A stretch of 33,129 bases of DNA from an uncultured Pelagibacteraceae bacterium (GTDB taxonomy: Bacteria; Pseudomonadota; Alphaproteobacteria; Pelagibacterales; Pelagibacteraceae): the NCBI GenBank assembly GCA_902532225.1, contig CACAHI010000009.1:1-33129 (forward strand), written 5' to 3'. Each line of letters starts with the position of its first letter. The stretch's first letter is position 1. This document shows, piece after piece, positions 8,301 through 16,163 of this stretch. The notes beneath the pieces were generated by a model that was not told the origin of the DNA, did not search any database, and was given only the letters and a program-made list of their open reading frames with translations. A program made the position numbers and the translations under genes.

Positions 8301-10244
8301 TTGTCTAATTTTACTTGTTAGTTGAGTTTTTAATTGTACAGGTGTTGCTGCTTCTATAACTGGTTCACAATCTGGATGTGTTGAATCTCCACCTGGGCAG
8401 GATCCTGCAACAGCCAGTTGTCTAAATCTATCCATTCCTGTTGGATTGATGCCTCCACCGTACGCCACAAATAATGTTTTAACTGGGTTTTCTAAACCTC
8501 TTAATGTAGCAATATCTTCCGCTGCAGCATCATTGTTCATAAACATTCCATCGCCAATAACAATTACATAATTTAGCTGGCAATCAGATGTGGAATCATA
8601 ACCTTCAAAGTCATTCACAAAATATTTTCGTGCTATTTGAGCAAATGCCCTAGAATCTGTTCCCCATGCAAGTCTTTGGGGTAATAAATGGTCGAGGATC
8701 CTAGTGTATCCTTCAGAGCTAACACCAACATTTAAACATGAGTCTCTATTACATAGTGTAGAACGACCATCTGTTTGAGTTCCGGTCCATCCTCCATAAT
8801 AATTACATGAATTATTGAAATGACAAAATCTTCCACCTCTTCCTCTTTTTTTATGTCCTCCAGTTTCACCTGCATTCCAGTGACCATATCCAAAATGAGC
8901 ACCGCTTGTTAAAGTGGTATCACTTACAAGGGTAGCCATTGCTTGTTTTACTCCAGTCCATCTTGAGACTGCTCCTCCACCCATTTGTTGAAGCCATGCA
9001 GTGTCTTTGCTTGCTGCAGTAAAAAGATTTTCATTAAATTCGTCAATCGTTCCTGAACTAGATCCGACTAAAATTCTATCAGCTGTAACATGTATCGAAT
9101 TTGGGTAGTTAAATCTGACTTTGCTTGCTTCAAGCTCTCCTGTATCTTCAGTGTTCATACCGAATTCACGAGAACCGGTTCCAGCTCTTGCAACAACTGT
9201 ATATCCCCTTTGAGTTCCATCTAAACTTAATTTTTGGACAACATGTCTGTAGTTTGAGGTAATATATAGAATATTGTCATCTTCAGGAGATACATCGATA
9301 CCTGAAACAGGCACTAACTGAGTATCTAGATTTCCTGAGTTAGTAGCTGTATAGCATCTTGAGCAAATAGCATTTCCACCACCTGTAATTTCATAAACAT
9401 CTCCTACTTTAGTTAAGTCAAATCCAAACAAATGATATCTGGCTGCATACAGAATTGATGCATCACTATTTACTGCAATTCTCCAAGTGTGTCTAAAATT
9501 ATATCTAGGCGAGCTCGAATTACCATTTCTTCCTAAATTATGAACTGGACCCATTATTCCTTTTGTTAAATTATAAGAAACAAAAGCAGAATTTCTTCCC
9601 CATTTACCAACAGCAAATAAAAAAACTTCACCACCTATTGTAGCTACATCCATAGCCTGTACTTTCATACCGCTTGGGTCTAAATAAAATCTACAGTCAG
9701 TCCCATCTTCTGACATTCCAATTATATCCCCTCGAAGAGGTCGTAAAGTAGATGTAAAAAAAACTATATCCTCATTGTCAATTGTTCCGTCTTCAGTCGA
9801 CATATTTGCAACCACTCTAACCTTTGATCCTGTTCTTGTTCTCGTATCTCTTTGAGTTGAAGCATATCCAGTGCCACCTCCTTGATTAAAGCTAAGTCCT
9901 GCTTCACAAGTGTCGTTCCATTGCCCTGTCCATCTTGCTGCGTTATTACCAAACTCTCTATTTCTTTTTCCATCATCATCAAATTTTACCACTCCAAGGT
10001 GTCTCGTTTGTCCTGCAATAATATCATTATTAGTATCGTAACCTACGCCTGTAACACCAAAAACTGCATCACGATTACTGATTCTTCTGCTCATACTTGC
10101 TGAACTATCTATTAAAAATAAAATATTTGCGGGAACATCGCCTTCTCCTGATCCTGGTGGTACAGGTTTGGCATGAACTTGGGTTTCTGAATATAAATTC
10201 AAAAAAAGAACAGCAAATAAAAAATATTTAAAAATTTTCATCAT
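5400..10244 (-). CDS. pilY1: PilY1-type pilus tip adhesin / biogenesis protein, enlarged
   Basis: A 1,614-residue exported protein, longer than typical PilY1 (about 1,000-1,200). It has a signal peptide at residues 1-25 (cleavage near VHA|KP). The start of a von Willebrand A domain follows with a MIDAS motif (ILFLIDSSASMS, D46-x-S-x-S). The rest of that domain resumes only at about 428-455 (WTGVKQAMATLV, AHFGYGHW) and 557-655 (VIVIGDGMF). Between them, about 75-420, are NHL/propeller-like repeats. From about 830 onward is the PilC/PilY1 beta-propeller: YAGSNSGMLHAINAEDG, GRGGAGFSVLDVTNP, ETWSTPRIVRIP and NDLEGKITKINL. The C-terminus (RGSWRESGF) resembles the SWRE-type end common in this family. 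PilY1 promotes pilus extension and acts as a tip adhesin and surface sensor. The gene sits directly after the minor-pilin genes, as is usual. Confidence 0.93.
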   Translation of the reverse strand: MMKIFKYFLFAVLFLNLYSETQVHAKPVPPGSGEGDVPANILFLIDSSASMSRRISNRDAVFGVTGVGYDTNNDIIAGQTRHLGVVKFDDDGKRNREFGNNAARWTGQWNDTCEAGLSFNQGGGTGYASTQRDTRTRTGSKVRVVANMSTEDGTIDNEDIVFFTSTLRPLRGDIIGMSEDGTDCRFYLDPSGMKVQAMDVATIGGEVFLFAVGKWGRNSAFVSYNLTKGIMGPVHNLGRNGNSSSPRYNFRHTWRIAVNSDASILYAARYHLFGFDLTKVGDVYEITGGGNAICSRCYTATNSGNLDTQLVPVSGIDVSPEDDNILYITSNYRHVVQKLSLDGTQRGYTVVARAGTGSREFGMNTEDTGELEASKVRFNYPNSIHVTADRILVGSSSGTIDEFNENLFTAASKDTAWLQQMGGGAVSRWTGVKQAMATLVSDTTLTSGAHFGYGHWNAGETGGHKKRGRGGRFCHFNNSCNYYGGWTGTQTDGRSTLCNRDSCLNVGVSSEGYTRILDHLLPQRLAWGTDSRAFAQIARKYFVNDFEGYDSTSDCQLNYVIVIGDGMFMNNDAAAEDIATLRGLENPVKTLFVAYGGGINPTGMDRFRQLAVAGSCPGGDSTHPDCEPVIEAATPVQLKTQLTSKIRQILAEKLSFTAPSITATVQEGGSLYQAQFGYEQYGEWHGTILRKKLNANGSVEHNTKSGNAHGNWDAAREVRIQASAAGAADTRKIWSAIPDASYIGNWDNFNVENSDAIIEMFGLLGYTVLDYHNATSHCSTQAGGHVGEAGHEDDAKGLINFMKGTDYFDYNGDCNVTQKRQHVLGDIYHSQLVEIGPPDASTDFFGSNEEAYFRSANNYQSFRKNNMGRRKVIYAGSNSGMLHAINAEDGKEEWAFVPPFIAAIMPSIINPDLEGSVDVTFDKDGNRIAKGGTNAIFGVDGSPIVHDVYMAGYDTAGNLETTKSWRTILMIPYGRGGAGFSVLDVTNPILVEGKGPIHMYSIFNDAINNKVLVADNEGVITEHPYTSGSASIVDSLEGQQATKNYNDARDLDTESCGQEGEAACTNQDNIAFCQTNTAAGGSFHVTGTASCYQGTTFTFEGITPHAPDGVNVPKSNLKVTERVDGTLKVIDFDNAKYVAGQLVVTFGADKFFAASGSVLETTTTTTTDDKGNEVTTTVETEIPTNGFNVATSCTSAGDIDPKYNYSQLGETWSTPRIVRIPSEKKGERSNYKKDTYVAVMGAGMGSTNLCAGSAVYLVNLEDMDDPGSIYGWETNGGPITIVDTDPSGILTNEGLMLTPNGSDIGNSLPSSAVVITPDTAFNIPWRGAMVYFNDLEGKITKINLTSSTDNSADLFDQTTLFRLNADTENRRYSYFSMDAGIGVTTREFWLFGGTGNFGNIGGGSKNMDNILYGVKDPYYPFFKHLNAVHIPPETDSTFIKTAHEGANAAKDIDDGVVCVNTTGKVTCQDGPAPGDLAWVIHLDTVDGLAPNNPSTLNTHRKLSAAPTLFKGQVYFPIYEPPPGSNPCTIGMAYICVADDECGSNNSHLLTRGGVANGKECKKVREGILSELVIFGDTLFANVAGPKEDEDTLYKVLAAAGEVQSSRGSWRESGF

Positions 10245-10247
10245 AAA

Positions 10248-10787
10248 TTATTCACCAACTTCAACTATATCTTCAGATATAGTATAATTCATTAATTCCT
10301 CAGTTGAAATATCAAAAGTTTCTACAACTCCACCAATAATTCCATCGTTGTCTAACATTTTTGCATAATATAATTTGTAACCACCACTACTTAAATTCTC
10401 AAAACCTGTCCAATTTTTTTCTTTTGCCTTTTCGCCTATATTCCCATAATAGTTTTTCACAAAGTTATAGATTTCATTTTTTTGGAGTGCAAGATCCCAT
10501 GTTTCTAATCTCATACCTGCTATTTTTGAATCATAGATAAAAACTTTTAATGTCGTATTTTCAAGTCCCATGTCAGGGCAGTAATCAGCTGTGCTAGCTT
10601 CGTAAACTGCAGTTTCGCCATCATTATAATTTTCTGGGAGATGGGTATCGATAAAATCTAATATTTCTGAAGATTTTGAAAAATCTTCTCCTAACTTAAC
10701 ATTTTTTAATGCATCACAAGAAAATGCACTTTTATTAAATAAGACTAATGTCAAAATTAATACCATCGATTTTAGAATATTTTTCAT
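10248..10787 (-). CDS. Exported protein of unknown function within the pilus operon
   Basis: A protein of 179 residues if translated from the ATG at 10787, which gives a clean signal peptide (MKNILKSMVLILTLVLFNKSAFS, cleavage before CDALKN). The longer ORF start at 10877 would add 30 polar residues and overlap pilX; an ATG at 10811 is a second option. The residue after the predicted cleavage is Cys, but the preceding AFS is a poor lipobox, so a periplasmic or secreted protein is likelier than a lipoprotein. A second cysteine (ADYC) could form a disulfide. The mature part is acidic with mixed alpha/beta character and no family I recognise. It lies between pilX and pilY1, three bases before pilY1, and is probably co-transcribed, so a role at the pilus tip or in PilY1 folding is possible but unproven. 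Confidence 0.65.
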   Translation of the reverse strand: MKNILKSMVLILTLVLFNKSAFSCDALKNVKLGEDFSKSSEILDFIDTHLPENYNDGETAVYEASTADYCPDMGLENTTLKVFIYDSKIAGMRLETWDLALQKNEIYNFVKNYYGNIGEKAKEKNWTGFENLSSGGYKLYYAKMLDNDGIIGGVVETFDISTEELMNYTISEDIVEVGE

Positions 10788-10860
10788 TTTTTTTATATTA
10801 TAAAATGTCATAATTTTTTTTAAAGGTTCTTCTACAATTTTTATGTCTATTCTGGGCATA

Positions 10861-11625
10861 TTAATTTGATAAAACAATCACAGTTTCCAATGGAACTAAT
10901 ATATCTGGGTCACCAAAATCAGTGGGGCTAGCGCCGCTTGGCATTAAGTAGCCACAACCATACACTTTATATGCTGTTCCAGAAGTTTGAGCATTGGTTG
11001 ATGTTTTTTTTATACTAGAGCCAGCACCTCTATATTCTGCTGCACCAATATTTGTTATAAAATACTCGTATCTAAATCTTTCCATGTATTCTCTTTCTTT
11101 TGTGAGAATTTCAGGTGTTGTCGAAGTATCAAGATCACCATCTGCAAAGACAGACTGTATTAAAGTTCCAAAATTTTTATTTACTTTATGTTCAGTTACC
11201 AAAAAACCAGCTCTGTTTATGTTTCTAAAGCTGTTAAAACAAGGTGTATTCGCAGCAGCACTTGTGTTTGTGGGTAAATCTCTCTTATCTGTATTTCTTG
11301 CCATACCTAAAACTGCTGAATTTTGAATATTTTCTACCATACTGTCCCATTCTTCTTTTTCACCGTCAGTCATACCTGTGGGAACATCTACAAATTCTTC
11401 TTCAACATTCACCCATGGTCCCATCATTCTATTTACTACACTTTTCTCACCTTCTAATAATGCGGTCTCAGCTACATAAAATGCTTGTTGGTATTCATCA
11501 CTTGAGTTATTGCTTTGGTGATCTGTTGCGGTAATTACAATTAAAGATCCTCCCAACAATGACATCACCATAAGAAGAACAAGAGAAAGTACTAGAGCAA
11601 AACCCTTTTCATTTTTACGTTTCAT
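10861..11625 (-). CDS. pilX: PilX-type minor pilin
   Basis: A 254-residue prepilin-like protein. The N-terminus (MKRKNEKG|FALVLSLVLLMVMSLLG) is a short basic leader, a Gly at -1 and a hydrophobic helix without Glu at position 5, as in the PilX_N family. The segment DEYQQAFYVAETALLEGEKS matches the A-F-Y-x-A-E-x-A-L-x-x-G signature that follows the helix in PilX. Minor pilins form the priming complex at the pilus tip together with PilV, PilW, FimT/FimU and PilY1. It lies three bases after pilW in the expected order V-W-X-Y1. The globular C-terminal part is divergent. Confidence 0.88.
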   Translation of the reverse strand: MKRKNEKGFALVLSLVLLMVMSLLGGSLIVITATDHQSNNSSDEYQQAFYVAETALLEGEKSVVNRMMGPWVNVEEEFVDVPTGMTDGEKEEWDSMVENIQNSAVLGMARNTDKRDLPTNTSAAANTPCFNSFRNINRAGFLVTEHKVNKNFGTLIQSVFADGDLDTSTTPEILTKEREYMERFRYEYFITNIGAAEYRGAGSSIKKTSTNAQTSGTAYKVYGCGYLMPSGASPTDFGDPDILVPLETVIVLSN

Positions 11626-11628
11626 AAT

Positions 11629-12540
11629 TTATATTCCACTCCCAATGTTTCTTGTATGAATTGTAACAACTACAGAGTCTCTTAAATATTTATCAAGAAA
11701 TGCTCGTGTTCTATTTCCAAGTGCTTTTACAAGTCTTGGTGTAGCAGCGTTTGCTTTATATCTATAAAATTCTTGTTTCGATCTAAACGTTATCCTGACA
11801 TCAACTGCTCTTATTTTGTAAAGATTTGCCATAGCTAAAGAATCTTCTCCCGGTTTTGGAATAGGAGAAATTCTTTTTCCTGATGCATCAAGTGGAATAA
11901 ATTCCATATCAACTATATGATCTCGAATTTTTTGTCCAACATAGCATTCGGAACAATCACTTACCCATGTTCCTGTTTCTTGATCTAAATTTTGTCTCCA
12001 GCTTTGTACGGTTTTATAAACAGCATATCTTGTATCTCCTCCTTCATTCACTGGTGCTGCATAATAAGTTGTTTTATATCTCTTATAAGGTTGGTTTACA
12101 TCGTTTTGATTAAAATCATCATAGACAATATGTATTCGATCACAGCATTTATCATCGTCTGAATGTTTGGGAGTTGGATCGCCCCCTCCATCTATTGAAA
12201 AACCTAACGGTGCATTCTTTTCTATTATTATAGGATCATGGCTTAAAGCAATAGTGCTATCTCCACCAATAAATTGTAAGTAACTTGAACTTGGAAAATC
12301 TAGTGTATTTGTTCCAAGTCTATATTTAAATCCTGCCATTCTTATATCTCTCATCAGCATTTCTACGATATCTCTTCCTGATCGACTAATTTTTGCACGG
12401 TCTGTAACTTGTGAATAACTATTATTTACAACACTATAAGTAGTATACATTGCTGCCATCATAATTGAAGAAATCACAATTCCAATAAGCACTTCGATCA
12501 GAGTAAATGCTAGAATGTTTTTTAAATAATTTTTTTTCAT
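11629..12540 (-). CDS. pilW: PilW-type minor pilin
   Basis: A 303-residue minor pilin. The N-terminus (MKKNYLKNILA|FTLIEVLIGIVISSIM) is a class-III leader with Glu at +5. The -1 residue is Ala rather than the usual Gly, which may slow or alter PilD processing. After the helix, YSVVNNSYSQVTDRAKISRSGRDIVEMLMRDIRMAGF is the typical PilW segment, here running over several motifs. The C-terminal globular region contains a paired Cys motif (CSECY) and DDDKCCDR, so disulfides are likely after export. The ATG overlaps the pilV stop by one base, indicating translational coupling. It functions with PilV, PilX and PilY1 in pilus initiation. Confidence 0.9.
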   Translation of the reverse strand: MKKNYLKNILAFTLIEVLIGIVISSIMMAAMYTTYSVVNNSYSQVTDRAKISRSGRDIVEMLMRDIRMAGFKYRLGTNTLDFPSSSYLQFIGGDSTIALSHDPIIIEKNAPLGFSIDGGGDPTPKHSDDDKCCDRIHIVYDDFNQNDVNQPYKRYKTTYYAAPVNEGGDTRYAVYKTVQSWRQNLDQETGTWVSDCSECYVGQKIRDHIVDMEFIPLDASGKRISPIPKPGEDSLAMANLYKIRAVDVRITFRSKQEFYRYKANAATPRLVKALGNRTRAFLDKYLRDSVVVTIHTRNIGSGI

Positions 12541-13217
12541 TATTTTCTAATTTTGTAATCTGTTTGAAAATATAAAAATTTTCTTTTTTTACCGTTATTT
12601 AAATTAATTTGAACTCTACCAATGTACAATCCATCATCGGTAACTGAAGGGTCTTGATAAGGACATACACCAGGCCATCTACATATTTTGTAAACTTTCA
12701 TTCTCTTAAAATCGTTTTCTCCCTTACATTTCAAAAATCGATTTTCAGAAAATATTCTCATCCATTTTTCTTCTTTATTAGAAGGAGCATCAACATGTTG
12801 AACTTCGTAAAGACTTTTAACTGTTCCATCGTCTGCGGGAGCATTAGCTGTTGCGTCACCAGCGGCTAGATCTACATTATCACCGCATCTTGATAAAAAA
12901 TCTTGTCCTGCTAAATGATCTGAAAATTTTCTTGCATCTGGTTTATCAACACCATCAATTGTAATAGTGCCATCAATACCAATAACAACCTTATCATTAG
13001 TATTTACACCATAAATACTATTTTTATGACCAATGACATCTTCTGCCATCATGCTTACTAGATAATTAGCCTTAGTTCTCTCTCCTGAAGTATCAATTGA
13101 TTGAACTGAATAATTTACCATTGAAAGAATTGCAACAAAACCTATTCCTACTACTGCTGTTGCCATCAAAGCTTCTAATATTGTTAATCCTAAAATATTT
13201 TTAATTTTTTTTTTCAT
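12540..13217 (-). CDS. pilV: PilV-type minor pilin
   Basis: A 225-residue minor pilin with leader MKKKIKNILG and mature start LTILEALMATAVVGIGFVA, giving Gly at -1 and Glu at +5. The helix and the following MVNYSVQSIDTSGERTKANYL match PilV, including the conserved R-x-x-A-x-x-L pattern. The downstream domain has four Cys residues likely to be oxidised in the periplasm. It begins four bases after fimT and overlaps pilW by one base. PilV is a component of the tip-priming complex that nucleates type IV pilus assembly. Confidence 0.88.
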   Translation of the reverse strand: MKKKIKNILGLTILEALMATAVVGIGFVAILSMVNYSVQSIDTSGERTKANYLVSMMAEDVIGHKNSIYGVNTNDKVVIGIDGTITIDGVDKPDARKFSDHLAGQDFLSRCGDNVDLAAGDATANAPADDGTVKSLYEVQHVDAPSNKEEKWMRIFSENRFLKCKGENDFKRMKVYKICRWPGVCPYQDPSVTDDGLYIGRVQINLNNGKKRKFLYFQTDYKIRK

Positions 13218-13221
13218 TTAA

Positions 13222-13932
13222 TTATTGTAACTGCCATTCATTTAATAATGAACTCCATTTATCTACAGTTATATCGCCAAATCTTGTCCAATCAATTGAG
13301 AAAACATTATCCACAACTACTGTGGGTTCTCCACTGCCTTCATCTACAGCACAGGTTGGAATATCGTCCGCTTTTATACATAAAAACATTGTTTGATCTA
13401 CGCTGATATCTCCTCCTCCTCCAGCTACAAAATTGCCTGCTCCACTATACCATTTTGCATCTTTAGAAAAACATACTGCAGCTTCTCCTATAAAATTACT
13501 AGCAAATTTGTTTGCATCTAATACGACTCTTCGTACTTGCGCCACTGTATTACCAGGTACTCCTCCATCATTATCCCAATAATCGTTGTCTGCAATATTA
13601 CATCTTGATGTGGCATCTATATTCCAAGCACTGTCACCATCATTTACTTTTGAAAAAAGTGTATCCGATTTCATTCCTTTTGATGCAATAGTTATTTCTG
13701 TTTCAGTAATATTTACATAAACCTGAACAAATACATATAATCCCCTTTGTACTTGGCCATTTATTCCTAGCATTAAACTTTTTACCTCTAGAGCTGCGTT
13801 TCTAATTTCTCTCTTTTCTCTCCAATCTTGAAATTTAGGATATGCGGTAGCGGAAATGACTCCAATTATAACAACAACAACTACAAGTTCGAGTAAGTTA
13901 AAACCTTTAATGTTCTTTACCTGAGCCCGCAT
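13222..13932 (-). CDS. FimT/GspH-type pseudopilin
   Basis: A 236-residue pilin-like protein. The leader MRAQVKNIKG is followed by FNLLELVVVVVIIGVISATAYP, with Gly at -1 and Glu at +5. The sequence after the helix (WREKREIRNAALEVKSLML) matches the FimT/FimU/GspH pattern of minor pseudopilins. The only plausible start is the ATG at 13932, inside the end of pilT (26-base overlap in another frame). It is the first of the four minor pilins, the position fimT or fimU occupies in other minor-pilin operons. It could carry DNA-uptake activity like some FimT proteins, but nothing in the sequence proves this. Confidence 0.82.
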   Translation of the reverse strand: MRAQVKNIKGFNLLELVVVVVIIGVISATAYPKFQDWREKREIRNAALEVKSLMLGINGQVQRGLYVFVQVYVNITETEITIASKGMKSDTLFSKVNDGDSAWNIDATSRCNIADNDYWDNDGGVPGNTVAQVRRVVLDANKFASNFIGEAAVCFSKDAKWYSGAGNFVAGGGGDISVDQTMFLCIKADDIPTCAVDEGSGEPTVVVDNVFSIDWTRFGDITVDKWSSLLNEWQLQ

Positions 13933-14920
13933 CTATCTTTCCTGCCTTAACAAGTTCTTCTAATGACTTAGTCATCGTAATCATACCTTCTTTAACTGCG
14001 GTTTGCATGATGCTTGGAATTTGATGAATTTTAGATTCTCTTATTAAGTTTTGAATAGGAGCGGTACACTTCATAACTTCAAAAGCACCACAACGTCCTT
14101 GACCGTCTTTTGTTTTAAGCAACCTTTGTGTTACAACCATCTTTAAAGATGTAGAAATTTGTGCACGAATTTGCGCTTGCTGTTCTGGGGGAAATACATC
14201 TATAATTCTGTTTATTGTACTTGGTGCACCACTAGTGTGCAAGGTTCCAAAAACTAAGTGACCAGTTTCAGCAGCGGTTAATGCTAAAGAAACAGTTTCT
14301 AAGTCTCTCATCTCACCAACAAGAATAACATCTGGATCTTCCCTCAATGCAGCTTTTAATGCACTTGCGAAGCTTTGGGTTTGTTTTCCAACTTCCCTGT
14401 GAGATACAATACTTTTTAAATCTTTATGGATAAATTCTACTGGGTCTTCTACTGTAATGATGTTTGAAGTTCTCGTTTTATTTATTTCATTAACAATTGC
14501 TGCAAGTGTAGTAGATTTTCCTGATCCAGTTGGACCTGTTACTAAGACTAAACCTTTGTGCATATCAATAATATCATAAAGAACTGGAGGCAAATCAAAT
14601 TGGTCCATTGTGGGTATAACACTCTCTACTCTTCTAAGAACGGCCGCTGGACCATGAATTGTTTTATAAAAATTTGCTCTAAATCTTAATCCTGCCAATG
14701 TAACTGATGAGTCTAGTTCGTGAGTATCTTGAAATCTTTTCATCTCTACCTCATTGCAATTTGTAGAAATAAGGTCTTGAAGATCTTGTTTTTTAACAAC
14801 AACTTCTTGTACTTTGTGAATTTCTCCTGTTTGTCTATAAGCTAGAGGCCATCCACTTCTTATATGAAAGTCAGATATTTTTTTGTTATTTTTTGCTAAT
14901 TCTTCTAATTTTTCAAACAT
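13907..14920 (-). CDS. pilT: Type IV pilus retraction ATPase PilT
   Basis: A hexameric cytoplasmic ATPase that powers pilus retraction. At 337 residues it has the normal PilT length. It shows Walker A GPTGSGKST (129-137), the Asp box IITVEDPVEF (about 154-163), Walker B DVILVGEMRD (197-206) and the His box HLVFGTLHTSGA (from 221). The region APIQNLIRES corresponds to the AIRNLIRE retraction motif of PilT, which argues for PilT rather than the PilB assembly motor. It is the first gene of the pilus run and overlaps fimT by 26 bases. No pilB, pilC or secretin gene is in the window. Confidence 0.95.
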   Translation of the reverse strand: MFEKLEELAKNNKKISDFHIRSGWPLAYRQTGEIHKVQEVVVKKQDLQDLISTNCNEVEMKRFQDTHELDSSVTLAGLRFRANFYKTIHGPAAVLRRVESVIPTMDQFDLPPVLYDIIDMHKGLVLVTGPTGSGKSTTLAAIVNEINKTRTSNIITVEDPVEFIHKDLKSIVSHREVGKQTQSFASALKAALREDPDVILVGEMRDLETVSLALTAAETGHLVFGTLHTSGAPSTINRIIDVFPPEQQAQIRAQISTSLKMVVTQRLLKTKDGQGRCGAFEVMKCTAPIQNLIRESKIHQIPSIMQTAVKEGMITMTKSLEELVKAGKIDAGSGKEH

Positions 14921-14932
14921 ACGAATTTTTAT

Positions 14933-14960
14933 ATAATAAAGCTTAATTAAAAAAGATCAA
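14933..14960 (-). promoter_or_regulatory. Candidate promoter for the pilT-led operon
   Basis: On the minus strand, TTGATC (14960-14955), a 16-base spacer and TATTAT (14938-14933) precede the pilT ATG at 14920. It is the best match in the 118-bp gap between rodA and pilT, which otherwise holds no gene or clear terminator that I can see. The 5' UTR would be about 5-7 bases. Confidence 0.35.
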
Positions 14961-15038
14961 AATTAAGAATTAGCCCAAAATAGTTAATAAGATTAGGGTT
15001 TTTAATCAATTTATCTAATATTGCGGGTATTTTTAATA

Positions 15039-16163
15039 TTAAATTATTAATTGCCTACTATATATTTTGGTACTCATAACTAATGCAAATCCTACCATGG
15101 TTGCAAGCATTGAAGATCCTCCGTATGACATAATTGGCAAAGGAGATCCAACGATAGGCAAAAGGCCTAAAACCATACACATATTTACTGAAATATAGAT
15201 AAATAATGATGCAGCAAATCCATAACAGAACAATCTTCCAAAAAAACTTCTTGATGAAGATCCGATTACAATTATTCTTAATATTATAATTGCATACAAT
15301 ATTAATAGTAAAATTGATCCAATAAATCCAAATTCTTCAGAATATAAAGTAAAAATAAAGTCGGTGTGTTTTTCAGGTAAAAATTCTAAATAACTTTGTG
15401 TTCCCTTTAAAAATCCTTTTCCCATTACTCCACCAGATCCAACAGCAATTTTAGACTGTATTATTTGATAACCTGCTCCCAAAGGATCCTTTTCCGGATC
15501 AAAAAAAGTTAAGATTCTTCTCTTTTGATATGGTTTAAGAAAGGAAATAACAAATGGTGCTGCAATTATTAATACAAGTGTTGAATAAACAAAATATTTT
15601 ACATTAACTCCTGACAGCCATAATACGACTAGACCGCTTAATGCAATTAATATTGAAGTACCAAGGTCTGGTTGACTAATTACTAATACTATTGGAATAA
15701 CTAGAATAACAATTGGAAATAAAATATTTTTTAAATTATTTACATTTTTAAGCTGAATTCTATGAAAAAATTTTGCAAAACAAATAATTATCGCAATCTT
15801 CATTAATTCAGAAGGTTGTAAATTTATTATATATAAATTTACCCATCTTTGTGAACCCGATGCGGTTATACCAAAAAAAGAAGCCCATATTAAAAGTGCA
15901 AGAATAAAAAAATAAAAAATATATCCCGTCGCATGCCAGTATCTAATATTAATAAATGATAAAAATATCATCATCATAAAAAAAACACTAAATCTTATAA
16001 TGTGACTTTTTGTATGGTAAAGAAATTCACCTCCATCTGTTGAATACATTGAAAACGAACTGATTATTCCTACAATTAAGATGCAAAATAATAAAACAAA
16101 ATCAAAAGATTTTAATTTCTGTAAAAATGAACTTTCGTTTGAAAAAGAATATCTTTGTAACAT
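15039..16163 (-). CDS. rodA: Rod-shape SEDS peptidoglycan glycosyltransferase RodA
   Basis: A polytopic inner-membrane glycan polymerase of the SEDS family, 374 residues. Characteristic segments are GSQRWVNL, LQPSELMK, SQPDLGTS, the long loop with AVGSGGVMGKGFLKG and FLPEKHTDFIFTLYSEEFGFIG, and the C-terminal VGSPLPIMSYGGSS. It polymerises lipid II for lateral wall growth with its partner transpeptidase PBP2, encoded immediately upstream. Its ATG overlaps the mrdA stop as TAATG, so translation is coupled. The gene order mreBCD-mrdA-rodA is the standard elongasome arrangement. Confidence 0.96.
   Translation of the reverse strand: MLQRYSFSNESSFLQKLKSFDFVLLFCILIVGIISSFSMYSTDGGEFLYHTKSHIIRFSVFFMMMIFLSFINIRYWHATGYIFYFFILALLIWASFFGITASGSQRWVNLYIINLQPSELMKIAIIICFAKFFHRIQLKNVNNLKNILFPIVILVIPIVLVISQPDLGTSILIALSGLVVLWLSGVNVKYFVYSTLVLIIAAPFVISFLKPYQKRRILTFFDPEKDPLGAGYQIIQSKIAVGSGGVMGKGFLKGTQSYLEFLPEKHTDFIFTLYSEEFGFIGSILLLILYAIIILRIIVIGSSSRSFFGRLFCYGFAASLFIYISVNMCMVLGLLPIVGSPLPIMSYGGSSMLATMVGFALVMSTKIYSRQLII

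Noticed and set aside
9764-10103. Overlapping ORFs on both strands within pilY1 (9764-9982 and 9882-10103)
   Set aside because: They are alternative frames of the pilY1 N-terminal region, with no start signal or recognisable domain.
10788-10877. N-terminal extension of the exported protein in the ORF track
   Set aside because: The first 30 residues are polar and would bury the signal peptide; the internal ATG at 10787 (or 10811) gives a normal secretion signal.
11244-11534. 96-residue plus-strand ORF opposite pilX
   Set aside because: Leu/His-rich shadow frame of pilX; the pilX leader and signature are unambiguous.
14921-15038. Possible RNA gene or terminator between rodA and pilT
   Set aside because: No tRNA arms, and the CCC...GGG stretches do not pair through their flanks; only a promoter candidate can be supported.
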